From Chryseobacterium sp. JJR-5R (GTDB lineage Bacteria; Bacteroidota; Bacteroidia; Flavobacteriales; Weeksellaceae), in the NCBI RefSeq assembly GCF_034047335.1, contig NZ_CP139137.1, positions 4,030,001 through 4,094,000 on the forward strand: a stretch of 64,000 nucleotides of DNA, read 5' to 3'. Numbering within the stretch: the first letter of the stretch is position 1; every line of letters begins with the position of its first letter. Below, piece after piece: positions 1 through 9,335 of this stretch. A model generated the notes under the pieces. The model saw only the letters and a list, made by a program, of their open reading frames with translations, was not told where the DNA came from and did not search any database. Both the position numbers and the translations under genes were made by a program.

Positions 1-238
1 GCGTAAGATTATCCACTTTCTGGTTGTAAGCATCTTCCAGATTCATCCTGTGGGTATTGTCTTTTCCTAAAAAGTTGATCACATAGCTATTAAGTTCTTT
101 TAAAGAATCATCATCAAAGTTTACAAAAGAATTAAAATATAGATTGAATACATTTTCGGGTAACATAATATTCTGTGATTTAAAATTTTGCGTACAGAAG
201 ATAAGCATTACCAGAATGGTACTTTTAAGGTTTTTCAT
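1..238 (-). CDS. Secreted protein of unknown function, 3' part cut by window edge
   Basis: An open frame reads on the minus strand from an ATG at 238 to the window edge (79 codons, no stop). It begins MKNLKSTILVMLIFCTQNFKSQ, that is a lysine-rich start, a hydrophobic stretch and a probable signal peptidase I site after FKSQ. This is the usual form of flavobacterial secreted proteins. The remaining visible part is polar and contains no motif I recognise. The gene lies downstream of prfA on the same strand but is separated from it by the prfA terminator, so it is probably transcribed on its own. Function unknown. Confidence 0.6.
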   Translation of the reverse strand, partial: MKNLKSTILVMLIFCTQNFKSQNIMLPENVFNLYFNSFVNFDDDSLKELNSYVINFLGKDNTHRMNLEDAYNQKVDNLT

Positions 239-452
239 AGGACTGTTTTAAGCGGTACAAATACTTATGATTTTTCACAAGATGCATAAATATATATTTA
301 TTCTCAAAATACATACCATATTTTAATAAATTTATTGAAAACTTAAAAACAAAAAGCCTTTATAAATATAAATAATTGAATTAAAATGTTATATCACAAA
401 TATTTGATACCATATTTAATTTATTAATACTTTACCGTTGATACCCAAACAA

Positions 453-478
453 AAACCTCCGGAATTATCCGGAGGTTT
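453..478 (-). terminator. Intrinsic terminator after prfA
   Basis: An 11-bp perfect stem (AAACCTCCGGA / TCCGGAGGTTT) encloses a 4-nt loop. On the minus strand it is followed by a T-rich run (TTTTTGTTT). It sits 21 nt past the prfA stop codon. Confidence 0.85.
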
Positions 479-499
479 GAGATTATCTGTACTGAAGGT

Positions 500-1585
500 T
501 TAGAAGTTTTCTTCTTCTCCTTTCATTTTCTCTGCATTTTCTGCCATGATCACGGCATCAATCATTTCAGAAATGTCGCCGTTCATGTAGGCATCCAAGT
601 TATACATGGATTTGTTAATCCTGTGATCCGTTACTCTTCCCTGAGGATAATTATATGTTTTAATTTTTGCGGAACGGTCCCCTGTGGAAACCATTGACTT
701 ACGCTGTGCCGCAATATCGCCGACAGATTTCTGAACTTCAATGTCATATAACTTGGTACGGAGCATTTCCATCGCCAATTCACGGTTGGCCAGCTGAGAA
801 CGTGCCTGCTGGCAAATCACCACCATTCCGGAAGGCTTGTGCGTCAGCTGTACCTTGGTTTCGACCTTATTTACGTTTTGTCCGCCCGCGCCCCCTGAAC
901 GCGACGTCTGCATTTCGATATCTGCAGGATTTAATTCGAAATCAATTTCTTCGGCTTCAGGTAAAACGGCAACAGTAATTGCGGATGTGTGAACCCTGCC
1001 CTGGGATTCGGTTTCCGGGACGCGCTGCACCCGGTGGACTCCGGATTCGAATTTCATAATTCCGTATACGCCTTCTCCTTCCACTTTTAAGATAAGTTCT
1101 TTGTATCCTTTTGCCGCTTCGTTAGAATCCGTAATTTCATGCTTCCATCCTTTGGTCTTGAAGAACATGGAATATGCCCTGTACACATCTTCTACAAAGA
1201 TGGCCGCTTCATCGCCGCCGGTCCCGGCACGGAGTTCTACAATGACGTTTTTATCATCGGCAGGATCTTTCGGAATTAAAAGCACTTTCAGTTCTTCCTC
1301 AAGGCCGGGAAGCTTTGCCTGAGCCTCCATTTTTTCCTCTTTGGCCATATCCACAAGATCCCTGTCTGAACCGTCTGCTATGATTTCTTCAGATTCTGCG
1401 ATATTGTCCAAAGCATTTTTATATTGATCGTAAACGCGTACAATTTTTCCTAAATCGCTGTATTCTTTATTTAATGAAGAATATTTTTTCTGATCAGAAA
1501 TAACATCAGGCTGGATAATAAGGTCTGCCACCTCATTATATCTCTGTTTTATTGCTTCTAATTTTGGAATTAATGATTTAGACAT
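500..1585 (-). CDS. prfA: Peptide chain release factor 1 (RF1)
   Basis: This is RF1, which reads UAA and UAG stop codons in the ribosomal A site and triggers peptidyl-tRNA hydrolysis. The 361-residue length is normal for the family. The universal GGQ motif is at residues 234-236 ([13 protein letters not shown]), where the glutamine is normally methylated by PrmC. The stop-codon recognition tripeptide is P190-E-T192 in the [10 protein letters not shown] context, a PxT form that marks RF1 rather than RF2 (SPF). The N-terminal 100 residues form the helical domain 1. A TAnnTTTG promoter element lies 18 nt upstream of the ATG and a terminator lies just downstream, so the gene appears monocistronic. 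Confidence 0.97.
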   Translation of the reverse strand: MSKSLIPKLEAIKQRYNEVADLIIQPDVISDQKKYSSLNKEYSDLGKIVRVYDQYKNALDNIAESEEIIADGSDRDLVDMAKEEKMEAQAKLPGLEEELKVLLIPKDPADDKNVIVELRAGTGGDEAAIFVEDVYRAYSMFFKTKGWKHEITDSNEAAKGYKELILKVEGEGVYGIMKFESGVHRVQRVPETESQGRVHTSAITVAVLPEAEEIDFELNPADIEMQTSRSGGAGGQNVNKVETKVQLTHKPSGMVVICQQARSQLANRELAMEMLRTKLYDIEVQKSVGDIAAQRKSMVSTGDRSAKIKTYNYPQGRVTDHRINKSMYNLDAYMNGDISEMIDAVIMAENAEKMKGEEENF

Positions 1586-1602
1586 AGTAAAAATTTAGTT
1601 TG

Positions 1603-1610
1603 CAAAGATA
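1603..1610 (-). promoter_or_regulatory. Promoter -7 element for prfA
   Basis: The minus strand reads TATCTTTG, matching the Bacteroidetes -7 consensus TAnnTTTG. The predicted transcript would start near 1596, about 11 nt before the ATG at 1585. The only TTG upstream is 15 nt away, which is short for a -33 box. Confidence 0.55.
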
Positions 1611-1630
1611 CGGATTGCTTATTAACAAAA

Positions 1631-1652
1631 AAAGCTCATTTTCATGAGCTTT
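1631..1652 (-). terminator. Intrinsic terminator after the GH13 gene
   Basis: A 9-bp stem AAAGCTCAT / ATGAGCTTT encloses a 4-nt loop and is followed on the minus strand by TTTTTGTTAAT. It lies between the amylase-like gene and prfA. Confidence 0.75.
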
Positions 1653-1702
1653 ATAAATTTGATCTGATCTTCAGCTTAATGCTGAACTATTTTAAAATAA
1701 AA

Positions 1703-4540
1703 TTACTGAACAATCATTTTCTGGATGGCTGTTCCGGTATCGGATTTTAGGTAAACCAGATAAGTGCCTGCCGGATAGCTGACCTTAAGATCATAAGTTC
1801 CGTCTTCATTTTTCAGTTTAAATGCATCCAGCTTTTTACCGCTCATTTCATAAATCGTAATCTCCCCGTTTTTGGCTTTGTGATAGATTAGTTTTGCAGA
1901 ACCATTTTTCACCGGGTTGTCTGCTACCTGAAGCAACAGCCTGCCGGACGTATTTTCCTCAGCAGCTGATAATGATCCTACATAATTTCCGAAAATCCGG
2001 AATTCTCCCGGCTGGAGTGTAACCGGAGCTGCAGTTGAAACCACATTTAAAACGGAATTATCCATTAAGTTCTGCCACGGGCCTGTATAAGGGAAATAAG
2101 GAACCACATTCTGTACTGACGTGGAATAATTGGCCAGGACCACAATATTTTTAACTCCGGCAGTTAACAGATTATCATAGACATAGATTCTTGTGATCAG
2201 ACCATCCGGGTCATTAGACAGATTATTGGATTCTATAGTATAGGTTTTTGATCTGAAAACGGGATACGTATTCCTGATGTTGATGATTTTTGCCCAAGTA
2301 TCATATACTGATTTCCTGTTGGCATCAGTATCATATCCTAAAGTAAAGGCAACCGGTTTTTCATCTGTCCGGCATCCGTTATTAATGGTGCCGTCTGCAC
2401 AGCGGTTGATACTGAATTCATAGCCTAATTCACCAAACTGCCAGATCATTTTCGGGCCGGGAACGGTAAAGAAGGTTGCCCCGAAAGTCTTCATTCTTGC
2501 CAAAGCTGTATTTAGGTTCTTAACATCATAGCTTCCGTTTACCGCACCATAGGCAAGATTTTTAAACATCAGCCTTTCTTCATCATGGCTCTCACCGTAT
2601 CCTACACCATACATATTCGTAAAACCGTGAAGCACGTGGTTCATCCTGTCAAAATTGCTGTTTTCCTCATAGCCCATCGTATTCTGGTTGTACGGTCCGT
2701 TCTGGTTGTTCCAGAGCATTACCCCTTTTCCTTCTGCAACTCTGTAATTGGCCCATTGCTGCTCTTCCTGATCGGTGCCCAGGTGTTCAAAAATCATGTA
2801 AGAATTAGGATCAATTGCCCATTGCTTATCTGCATAATTTTTTAAGATATCTACCCGGTCCTGCTGATAGGCATTGGTACAGGTTTCGTCGGTTTCGGAA
2901 CAGTTCTGGGTAAATCCTTTGGTTAAATCCCAACGGAATCCGTCAATTTTATATTCTGTCAGCCATTGCTGAAGGCACCTTTCCACATAATACTGCGTAG
3001 AAGGGCTTGTGTGGTTAAAATCATTAAATACATTATAAGAATGCTTGGGAACGGTATTAAAGTAAGGGTTGTTCGCTGCTACGTTTCCGTAACCGTCGCC
3101 ATCAGGGTCTACATTCCAGAGCCTTACCAATGGCGAGCGCCCCGTTGCATGGTTAAAGGCAACATCTAAAATCACGGCAATTCCGTTCTGGTGGCACAGA
3201 TCCACGAATTCCTTAAACTTTTCCGGAGTACCGTAAGCTTTGTCCAGTGCATAATGGAAAGAGGTATTGTAGCCCCACGAAAGGTTGCCTTCAAATTCCA
3301 TGACCGGCATCAGCTCGATGGCATTGATATTCAATCCTTTCAAATACGCGATTTTACTGATTAATGACTGCCAGTTTTTCTCCTGCGTGAAATCTCTCAG
3401 CAATAACTCATAGACTACCAGGTTTTCTTTTGCCGGACGCTGGAAGTTATTCACCTGCCAGCTGTATGGTGCCTGACCTGTTTTAAACATGGAAACTTCA
3501 AAACCCTGCCCTGCAGGAAAAGGCGGCAGATTAGGATATGTTGCTGATGAGATGTACTGATCATCATAAGACGATAGGATCTGCGGAGAATAAGGGTCTG
3601 CCACTTTCTTAAGATCATTGGTCCTGTACTGGAAAGTGTACAGCTGCTGCGGTGTTAATCCGCTCAGCTCAATCCAGTACAGATCAGGGTTTGCAGTATC
3701 TCTTTTCATCAGGTAAGTATCATTTACACTCCAGTTGCTGAAGCTCCCGATAACATGAACGAAATTTTTAGCCGGCGCATACAGGGCCAGGCCCACTTTT
3801 GTATTGTCTGACGGATAATAATTGATCCCCTGCCTGATCCAGCTGGGTACAGCCTGAGAAACTACAGTCCTCGGGACCTGCAGAATAAATGCAGAAGTCT
3901 TGGACGCTGAACCTTGTGTAGCAACCAGCTCCATATCGGCATCTCCCGTAACAGTATAGCTGTAGTCATATGAGGCAGCAGGAACTGTGGTGGAATGCAC
4001 AACGGTTCCGTTGGCTTTTAACTGGAATGTCGCATTGACATTGGTGGTGGCTGTAATGTTGATAGAATTTCCTGCCGGGACTGATGTGAGGCTGCCAGCT
4101 ACCGGATTGGTAAGATTCAGATCCAGAACTCCGACATTCACAAAAATATCAGGTGAAGTCTGATGGCTTCCTGTCTTATCTTTCAGCAGGAAACCGAATC
4201 TTCCGATTCCGGTTCTGGCATAGAAAACAGTGGGCGTAAAGGTTAAAGAATAGGTATCCGTTGCAGCATTATAATTTAGCCTGTTGGCTTCATTTGAACT
4301 GTTCCAGCTGCCGTTAGTAGGACAATCCTGGCTGTTCTGGTAGTTGACATCAAGCGACCATGACCAGATATACACTGCATTGTTTGAAACTCCCCATGCC
4401 GCTTCATCAATCTGGCTTCCCGGCACCGCCAACGTTATGGCATCTGTTTCATTAAACGGGTTAGGTGTTATGGTATAGCCTATTTGTCCGAATATCAAGG
4501 TAATGACAAATAAAAATATACCGGAATAGAATTTTTTCAT
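1703..4540 (-). CDS. Secreted GH13 alpha-amylase family protein with T9SS sorting domain
   Basis: This is a 945-residue extracellular glycoside hydrolase of the GH13 (alpha-amylase) clan, probably acting on starch-like glucans. It has an N-terminal signal peptide (1-22), beta-sandwich modules (about 25-225), and a CBM48/E-set-like module (about 230-330). The (beta/alpha)8 catalytic domain follows. The four GH13 regions are visible: DVAFNH (459-464), GFRWDLTK with nucleophile D538, FEHLG with acid/base E585, and ESHDE with D653. The last ~75 residues (from about 872) are a T9SS type A sorting domain (DNPVKNG..., ending AIQKMIVQ), so the protein should be exported by T9SS and then cleaved or anchored. 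Exact specificity (amylase, pullulanase or branching-type) cannot be set from sequence alone. No susC/susD partner is adjacent. Confidence 0.9.
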   Translation of the reverse strand: MKKFYSGIFLFVITLIFGQIGYTITPNPFNETDAITLAVPGSQIDEAAWGVSNNAVYIWSWSLDVNYQNSQDCPTNGSWNSSNEANRLNYNAATDTYSLTFTPTVFYARTGIGRFGFLLKDKTGSHQTSPDIFVNVGVLDLNLTNPVAGSLTSVPAGNSINITATTNVNATFQLKANGTVVHSTTVPAASYDYSYTVTGDADMELVATQGSASKTSAFILQVPRTVVSQAVPSWIRQGINYYPSDNTKVGLALYAPAKNFVHVIGSFSNWSVNDTYLMKRDTANPDLYWIELSGLTPQQLYTFQYRTNDLKKVADPYSPQILSSYDDQYISSATYPNLPPFPAGQGFEVSMFKTGQAPYSWQVNNFQRPAKENLVVYELLLRDFTQEKNWQSLISKIAYLKGLNINAIELMPVMEFEGNLSWGYNTSFHYALDKAYGTPEKFKEFVDLCHQNGIAVILDVAFNHATGRSPLVRLWNVDPDGDGYGNVAANNPYFNTVPKHSYNVFNDFNHTSPSTQYYVERCLQQWLTEYKIDGFRWDLTKGFTQNCSETDETCTNAYQQDRVDILKNYADKQWAIDPNSYMIFEHLGTDQEEQQWANYRVAEGKGVMLWNNQNGPYNQNTMGYEENSNFDRMNHVLHGFTNMYGVGYGESHDEERLMFKNLAYGAVNGSYDVKNLNTALARMKTFGATFFTVPGPKMIWQFGELGYEFSINRCADGTINNGCRTDEKPVAFTLGYDTDANRKSVYDTWAKIINIRNTYPVFRSKTYTIESNNLSNDPDGLITRIYVYDNLLTAGVKNIVVLANYSTSVQNVVPYFPYTGPWQNLMDNSVLNVVSTAAPVTLQPGEFRIFGNYVGSLSAAEENTSGRLLLQVADNPVKNGSAKLIYHKAKNGEITIYEMSGKKLDAFKLKNEDGTYDLKVSYPAGTYLVYLKSDTGTAIQKMIVQ

Positions 4541-4675
4541 AAATCTGATTTAATTAATTGAATACTAAAATAATCCATTTCCGACAATTTTTCTCCCTTT
4601 TTATGAAAAAGATCTCTTTTGATCGGTGATGTCTCTTTTACTGGTGCCTGCATCTTAGTTTACTTATTCAGAAAT

Positions 4676-4710
4676 GCTTAGGGCGCGGGACAAAGTCCCG
4701 CGCCCTAAGC
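4676..4710. repeat. Perfect 16-bp GC-rich hairpin
   Basis: A perfect inverted repeat with 16-bp arms (GCTTAGGGCGCGGGAC and its complement) and a 3-nt AAA loop stands in an AT-rich spacer between two minus-strand genes. It may terminate transcription of the FISUMP pair, but no clean T-run follows on either strand. Confidence 0.7.
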
Positions 4711-4786
4711 TTAATAATTTATCATCTAATTTAACGAAAGCTGCTTTCTTATTCTGATAGCATCATCATTTTGGTTAAATCAGAAA

Positions 4787-6862
4787 TTAATTTTTAATTA
4801 CTTTTTCAGATAAAGTCCGGCCGTTCTTTAATTTTAATTCCACAATATACATCCCATTGGGAAGCTCCTGCATATTAATCTGATGATCAGAAAACAGAAC
4901 GGGTATTCTTTGGCCTGCCATATTGCTTACCGCTATGCTTTCGACAGCTGAGTCTGTTTTGATGTGCAGGATTCCATTGGTAGGATTGGGATACATACTG
5001 ATGGGTTTAATGGTAAGCATATTTTCAGAGGTAGATAATCCTGTGACCTCTTTTATGCACCGTACCGATGCTCCCTGTCCTCTCGGAGCTCCTGAGCCTG
5101 CATTGGCAATTGCAGAGCCTATATATAAATATTTCCCACCGGAATTGGCGGTGTCGGAACTCCAGTAATACCCTCTTGCCCCTACATATGTAAAACTGCC
5201 GTTTGTATTGCTTCGGTTTCCTGCAGCGGGCAGTTTCACGCTACTGGCATGTGCAGAAGCAGGATTACCGATTCCTTCAGCACTTACCAAACCTGCCCAG
5301 TCTGCCTGTGAAGGCAGCCTCCAGCCCTGCCCGACTGCCCTGCAAGGATCTGCTCCTGCTGCAGAAGTAATATTTGATGCAGAAGCGGCATTCCAGGCAT
5401 CGCTGGTTGCATTGGTAGACCACCAGGATGTTGAACCTGATCCTATTATAAAAGTATTCATTCCTGCTAATCCGTCAGGAAAATTTGCAGACGGAGCTGA
5501 TGCAGTAGCCGAATTTCTCAACTGGTGGCCGTCATCCCATCTTCCCCACTGGAAAAGATCCCCATAAGAATTGGCATCATCAAAAGAAGCAGCCACCTGT
5601 GTACTTCCCAGGTTCTGCCGGAGCCAGATCTTCCCGTCTGCTCCCCGTACGGACGCATAAGATACCGGCTGGCCTCTGTAGCTGAACTTTACACATCCTG
5701 TGTCACCGGTATTATTTCCCGGATCGGTATTGTTACATTCCGGTGTAAGAGTTATCCTTTTCACTTTTGTACCGTTACCGTCCTGCGAATAGGCCAATAC
5801 CAGATAATTATTGGTACCGTCTACTGCGAGGTCATTGAATTTTGCCTCTCCGTCTGAAATAAAACTTCCTCCGAAAGTACTCCACGTACCGGTAGCTGCA
5901 TCCAGCTGATACACTGTATTTTTTAAAAAATCATCATTCTCCCAACGGCTGGCCACTACATAAGGCTTGCCGGCCGAGTTCACGGCAATAGCCACATGCT
6001 GTGCTTTACCTGCAGAGAAATTTGCATTGCCGAGCTGGACCCAGCTTGTCCCGTTGAATTTTTTCACATTGAGTTTCCGTCCGTTTGCCGAATTGGAAAC
6101 ATACGCAACATAAAGATTATTGCTGGCATCAACAGCAATATCAGCATTATACTGTTCACCAGAAGATGCGGCATCTACAATGCTTCCGCCTACCAATGAC
6201 CAGCTGTCTGAAGAAGTTGCCGTCACTTTATTTTCATAAACTTTTACCCCGCCTGCCATATTGCAGGTATATACTTTGTTATTGGTACCGATAACCATCT
6301 CTGCAAAAACAGCCCCTCCGGAAAATCCGGTATCGCCTACCTGCTCCCATGCTCCGTTTATATATCGCTGGACAGTCCCGGCATTATGGCTTGAAAAAGT
6401 AAAAATAACATGATCCGGAGAAACTGCCGAGGCCTGATAATTGACTGATGATGCTGTGGGATTCGGAAGCTGAGTCCAGGATGAACCGTCAAACCTGCGG
6501 ACCTCCATCCCTGCACCCGGCCATCCGATCTGATTGGTATAATAGATATTTCCTGATCCATCCACGGATAATGAGTTATAAGTGGCAACATCTGCAGTGA
6601 TCCCGGCACTTCCTCCTACGTACCCCCATGAATTTCCGTCAAACATCTGAACAGTTCCCTTTTCTACGGAAACATCATAATAGGAAATATAATATTTCCC
6701 ATTATGTACTACAAGGTTGTTATACGAGGTTTCTGCCGCAGAAACGGTCTGCATACCTCCTACATTTTCCCATTGCTGGGCATCTGTAAAACCTCCTGCC
6801 AAAACAAGCAGCCCTATAACCACCCCTGCTTTCTGAGCCTCAAAACGTATTTTTCTGAACAT
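4787..6862 (-). CDS. Secreted beta-propeller-like protein with FISUMP module and T9SS sorting domain
   Basis: This 691-residue protein has a signal-like N-terminus (hydrophobic about 13-28, ending TDAQ). Repeated units of 45-55 residues follow, of the type FDGSSWTQLPNP / YINGAWEQVGD / FNGTSWVQLGN, spanning about 30-370 and suggesting a beta-propeller-like fold. A cysteine-containing module (about 385-600) carries VRGADGKIWLRQNLGS, FQWGRWDDGHQLRNS and WRLPSQADW. That pattern resembles the Fibrobacter succinogenes major paralogous (FISUMP) domain. The C-terminal ~80 residues are a T9SS type A sorting domain (ISMYPNPTNGILHI... ending LSEKVIKN). The last two parts closely resemble the upstream neighbour, from which it is separated by 8 nt. 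Probably a cell-surface protein; no catalytic residues recognised. Confidence 0.75.
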   Translation of the reverse strand: MFRKIRFEAQKAGVVIGLLVLAGGFTDAQQWENVGGMQTVSAAETSYNNLVVHNGKYYISYYDVSVEKGTVQMFDGNSWGYVGGSAGITADVATYNSLSVDGSGNIYYTNQIGWPGAGMEVRRFDGSSWTQLPNPTASSVNYQASAVSPDHVIFTFSSHNAGTVQRYINGAWEQVGDTGFSGGAVFAEMVIGTNNKVYTCNMAGGVKVYENKVTATSSDSWSLVGGSIVDAASSGEQYNADIAVDASNNLYVAYVSNSANGRKLNVKKFNGTSWVQLGNANFSAGKAQHVAIAVNSAGKPYVVASRWENDDFLKNTVYQLDAATGTWSTFGGSFISDGEAKFNDLAVDGTNNYLVLAYSQDGNGTKVKRITLTPECNNTDPGNNTGDTGCVKFSYRGQPVSYASVRGADGKIWLRQNLGSTQVAASFDDANSYGDLFQWGRWDDGHQLRNSATASAPSANFPDGLAGMNTFIIGSGSTSWWSTNATSDAWNAASASNITSAAGADPCRAVGQGWRLPSQADWAGLVSAEGIGNPASAHASSVKLPAAGNRSNTNGSFTYVGARGYYWSSDTANSGGKYLYIGSAIANAGSGAPRGQGASVRCIKEVTGLSTSENMLTIKPISMYPNPTNGILHIKTDSAVESIAVSNMAGQRIPVLFSDHQINMQELPNGMYIVELKLKNGRTLSEKVIKN

Positions 6863-6870
6863 ATCTGATA

Positions 6871-7911
6871 TTATTTTTTAATCATCTTTTTTAAAATCTT
6901 TCCACCGTTCTTCAGCGTGATCTCTATCACGTAAACCCCATCAGGAAAATCCTGTACATTGATTCGGTTATCAGAATAGCGGGCTCCCGTTTTCCGGCCT
7001 GCCATATCGGTGACCTGAACATTCTCAATAGCCGAATCTGTTCTTATATAGACCATATCATGTGCTGGGTTCGGATAAACAGATATTGTATTTTTCTTAT
7101 AATCAGAAGTTCCCAACATGGATGACGTATCTTTAATGCACCGTACAGACATTCCGCCATTTCTGCCGGCACTGTTGGTAAGGGCAGAATACTGGCTTAT
7201 GTACAGATGCTGGCCGGAGCCCGTATAAGGCGATGACGATGCAGACCACAGATACAATCTGACCCCCGGAGAATATAGGCCGCTGTAATCTTTCATTCCG
7301 GCAGGAATAAGTTTCAGGTGGCTGGAAAGCGCAGAATTGAACTCTGAAATATTTTCCGCAACCAGGGCCGCATCAATTTCCTCAACCGTCGGAAGTCTCC
7401 AGTTCTGCCCTATGACTTTACAGGGATCTGCACCTGCCGTCGCTGTAGCGGCTGAAGCATTTTCGGCAGACCACTGATCAGAAGTAATCCCGCCTGACCA
7501 CCAGTTTGAAGACGAATTGTAACCGGCAGAATAAAACCCGGTGTCTCCTCCGCCCAAGCCTGAAGGATTATTAGGTACAGGCGAAGTTGCTTTAAGGACT
7601 GAATTTCTCAGCTGGTGCCCGTCATCCCATCTTCCCCATTGGAAAAGGTCTCCGTAAGCATCGGCATCAGTAAGGGATGAAGCAACTTTTGTACTGCCCA
7701 GGTTCTGCTGAAGCCAGATTTTCCCATCTGCTCCTCTTACTGTTGCATAGGTTACCATCTGTGCCCTGTAATTAAAACTAACGCAGCCTACATCTCCAGG
7801 GGTATTTCCCGGATCTGAAAGGTTGCATGTCTGGGATTTCAACTCATGCGTGAAAAAAAGCAGGAAACCGGCTGTACTTAACCGGCAAAAAATACAGGAT
7901 AATCTATTCAT
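6871..7911 (-). CDS. Secreted FISUMP-domain protein with T9SS sorting domain
   Basis: This 346-residue protein is a short paralog of the next gene. It consists of a signal peptide (1-27), one FISUMP-like module (about 30-265) and a T9SS type A sorting domain (about 272-346, ISVYPNPAHDMVYI... ending ILKKMIKK). Stretches such as GADGKIW, FQWGRWDDGHQLRNS and the terminal VRCIKD are nearly identical in the two proteins, which indicates a tandem duplication. It is the first gene of a two-gene unit and starts 45 nt downstream of a TAnnTTTG element that is back to back with one facing the AraC-type regulator. Surface location is inferred from the sorting domain; the molecular role is unknown. Confidence 0.75.
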   Translation of the reverse strand: MNRLSCIFCRLSTAGFLLFFTHELKSQTCNLSDPGNTPGDVGCVSFNYRAQMVTYATVRGADGKIWLQQNLGSTKVASSLTDADAYGDLFQWGRWDDGHQLRNSVLKATSPVPNNPSGLGGGDTGFYSAGYNSSSNWWSGGITSDQWSAENASAATATAGADPCKVIGQNWRLPTVEEIDAALVAENISEFNSALSSHLKLIPAGMKDYSGLYSPGVRLYLWSASSSPYTGSGQHLYISQYSALTNSAGRNGGMSVRCIKDTSSMLGTSDYKKNTISVYPNPAHDMVYIRTDSAIENVQVTDMAGRKTGARYSDNRINVQDFPDGVYVIEITLKNGGKILKKMIKK

Positions 7912-7945
7912 CTTAGGTTTATTTTTATTTATTCTAAATTATAAT

Positions 7946-7963
7946 TAACTTTGCGCAAAAGTA
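7946..7963. promoter_or_regulatory. Back-to-back divergent -7 elements around a TTTGCGCAAA palindrome
   Basis: The 18-mer contains TAACTTTG on the plus strand (7946-7953), two spacer bases, and TACTTTTG on the minus strand (7963-7956). It would serve the AraC-type gene to the right and the FISUMP pair to the left. The central TTTGCGCAAA is a perfect palindrome. Confidence 0.55.
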
Positions 7964-8055
7964 ACAGCCTTATGTAATTTAGAGTTATCATTTTCAAATT
8001 TTCTGTTATCCAAGATTGAGTTTATTTAAGTAATAACATTGTGTAAATTGTCCGT

Positions 8056-8925
8056 ATGAAGAACCGATCCGGTAAAGGATTATTGTTCAGGTCCGAAGAC
8101 ATTGAAATTGTCATGCAGGAAGAATGGTATCCTGAAAAATCCTCAAAGGCAAATATGATTGAAAGCAAATCAAGCTTCAACCTGCTTTTCCTGTTAAGCC
8201 CGAATATCCACCTTGTGGCCAATGACTGCGAAAGAACATTTGTATTTAAAAAGAGCCAGTACATCCTTCATTACAGCCCGCGGGAAAACAGTGCTGAACT
8301 GTGGACGGAAAATCAGGAATCCTTAAAGTATTTTCATATCCGGATCAATTACCGCTATATTCTCCATCTTATCGACCCTGAATTCAGTACAGAAAATGCC
8401 GACCTGTTTGAGCGTATGGTCCGGAACCATTATATTTTCCTTCATAAGGAGAGCCCGCCCTATATGACGGTTGAAATGCACATGATTTTAAAGGAAATCA
8501 TCAGCTATTCCAATAAAGGCACCATGCAGAAGCTATTTGTTGAAGCTAAAATTATTAAGCTCCTGATCCTAATTTTTGAGCAGTTCAATGAAAAAAACAC
8601 CATTAAGAAAATGCCTGAAACTCCGCTAATAATCAAGAGATTTTTGGATGAAAATTACCATAGGAACATCAAGGTGGAAGAAATAGGAAAAAAGATAGGC
8701 ATTAACCAGAATACCATCAGAAAAGCATTCAAGGCTCAATACAACATTACTGTAAGTGACTATATTGCAGAGCTGAGAATGTTAAAAGCCAAAAAGATGA
8801 TCATTGACAAAGAACTGATGATCAAGGAGATTGCCATTGAGTGCGGCTATGAATATGTACAGAACTTTACCAGGGCCTTTAAAAAGAAATTCGGGATGTC
8901 TCCTGAAAAATTAAGGCAGGGGTAA
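8056..8925 (+). CDS. AraC-family transcriptional regulator
   Basis: This 289-residue protein has a C-terminal AraC/XylS DNA-binding domain of about 100 residues (190-289). Its two helix-turn-helix units are visible, the first around KVEEIGKKIGINQNTIRKAF and the second ending in the family signature with GYEYVQNFTRAFKKKFGMSP. The N-terminal ~180 residues do not contain a cupin motif that I recognise and may bind a ligand or mediate dimerisation. The gene is divergent from the two FISUMP/T9SS genes and shares a compact symmetric promoter region with them, so regulation of those surface proteins is a reasonable inference. A bidirectional hairpin follows the stop codon. Confidence 0.88.
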   Translation: MKNRSGKGLLFRSEDIEIVMQEEWYPEKSSKANMIESKSSFNLLFLLSPNIHLVANDCERTFVFKKSQYILHYSPRENSAELWTENQESLKYFHIRINYRYILHLIDPEFSTENADLFERMVRNHYIFLHKESPPYMTVEMHMILKEIISYSNKGTMQKLFVEAKIIKLLILIFEQFNEKNTIKKMPETPLIIKRFLDENYHRNIKVEEIGKKIGINQNTIRKAFKAQYNITVSDYIAELRMLKAKKMIIDKELMIKEIAIECGYEYVQNFTRAFKKKFGMSPEKLRQG

Positions 8926-8943
8926 ATAACCTCCTGAACAAAA

Positions 8944-8969
8944 AAACCACTTATAAAAATAAGTGGTTT
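8944..8969. terminator. Bidirectional terminator
   Basis: A 10-bp stem AAACCACTTA / TAAGTGGTTT encloses a 6-nt loop between the convergent AraC-type gene and the small membrane protein gene. T-rich sequence follows on both strands. Confidence 0.75.
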
Positions 8970-9035
8970 ATATATGTTGTTTTGCTTTGATATTGCTTTC
9001 CCGGAATTCAGGTGAGAAAACAATGACAAAATCAA

Positions 9036-9335
9036 TTAATGATGATGTCCGTGACTGTCGTGGCTTTGATCATGAATAAACGGACCGTGGCCTTTGGGCT
9101 CATTGTAAATGACTTCTGCACCTTCCTGCTCATATACCATCTTACTTCTTACATCTTCAGGATCAAAAGGTTTTACCTTCCCGAAATATTCTTTTAAGCC
9201 TTCAGTTAACCACAAAGGAATTACGAAACCGAAGAACATAAAAATACACCAGAATCCCACAAGGAACATTACAATAAAGAATACGGTCCAAAGGAACTGG
9301 TAAAACGGCCAAAATGCTGATAAAATCATTATCAT
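9036..9335 (-). CDS. Small membrane protein with histidine-rich tail
   Basis: This 99-residue protein has one long or two short hydrophobic segments (about 4-42, rich in F, W and V). An amphipathic part and a polar C-terminus follow, ending HDQSHDSHGHHH. The histidine-rich end could bind a metal ion, but this is inference. The start ATG at 9335 is preceded by a TAnnTTTG element at 9353-9360, which supports a real, separately transcribed gene. I do not recognise the family. The codon pattern and a clean signal for membrane insertion argue against a chance frame. Confidence 0.7.
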   Translation of the reverse strand: MIMILSAFWPFYQFLWTVFFIVMFLVGFWCIFMFFGFVIPLWLTEGLKEYFGKVKPFDPEDVRSKMVYEQEGAEVIYNEPKGHGPFIHDQSHDSHGHHH

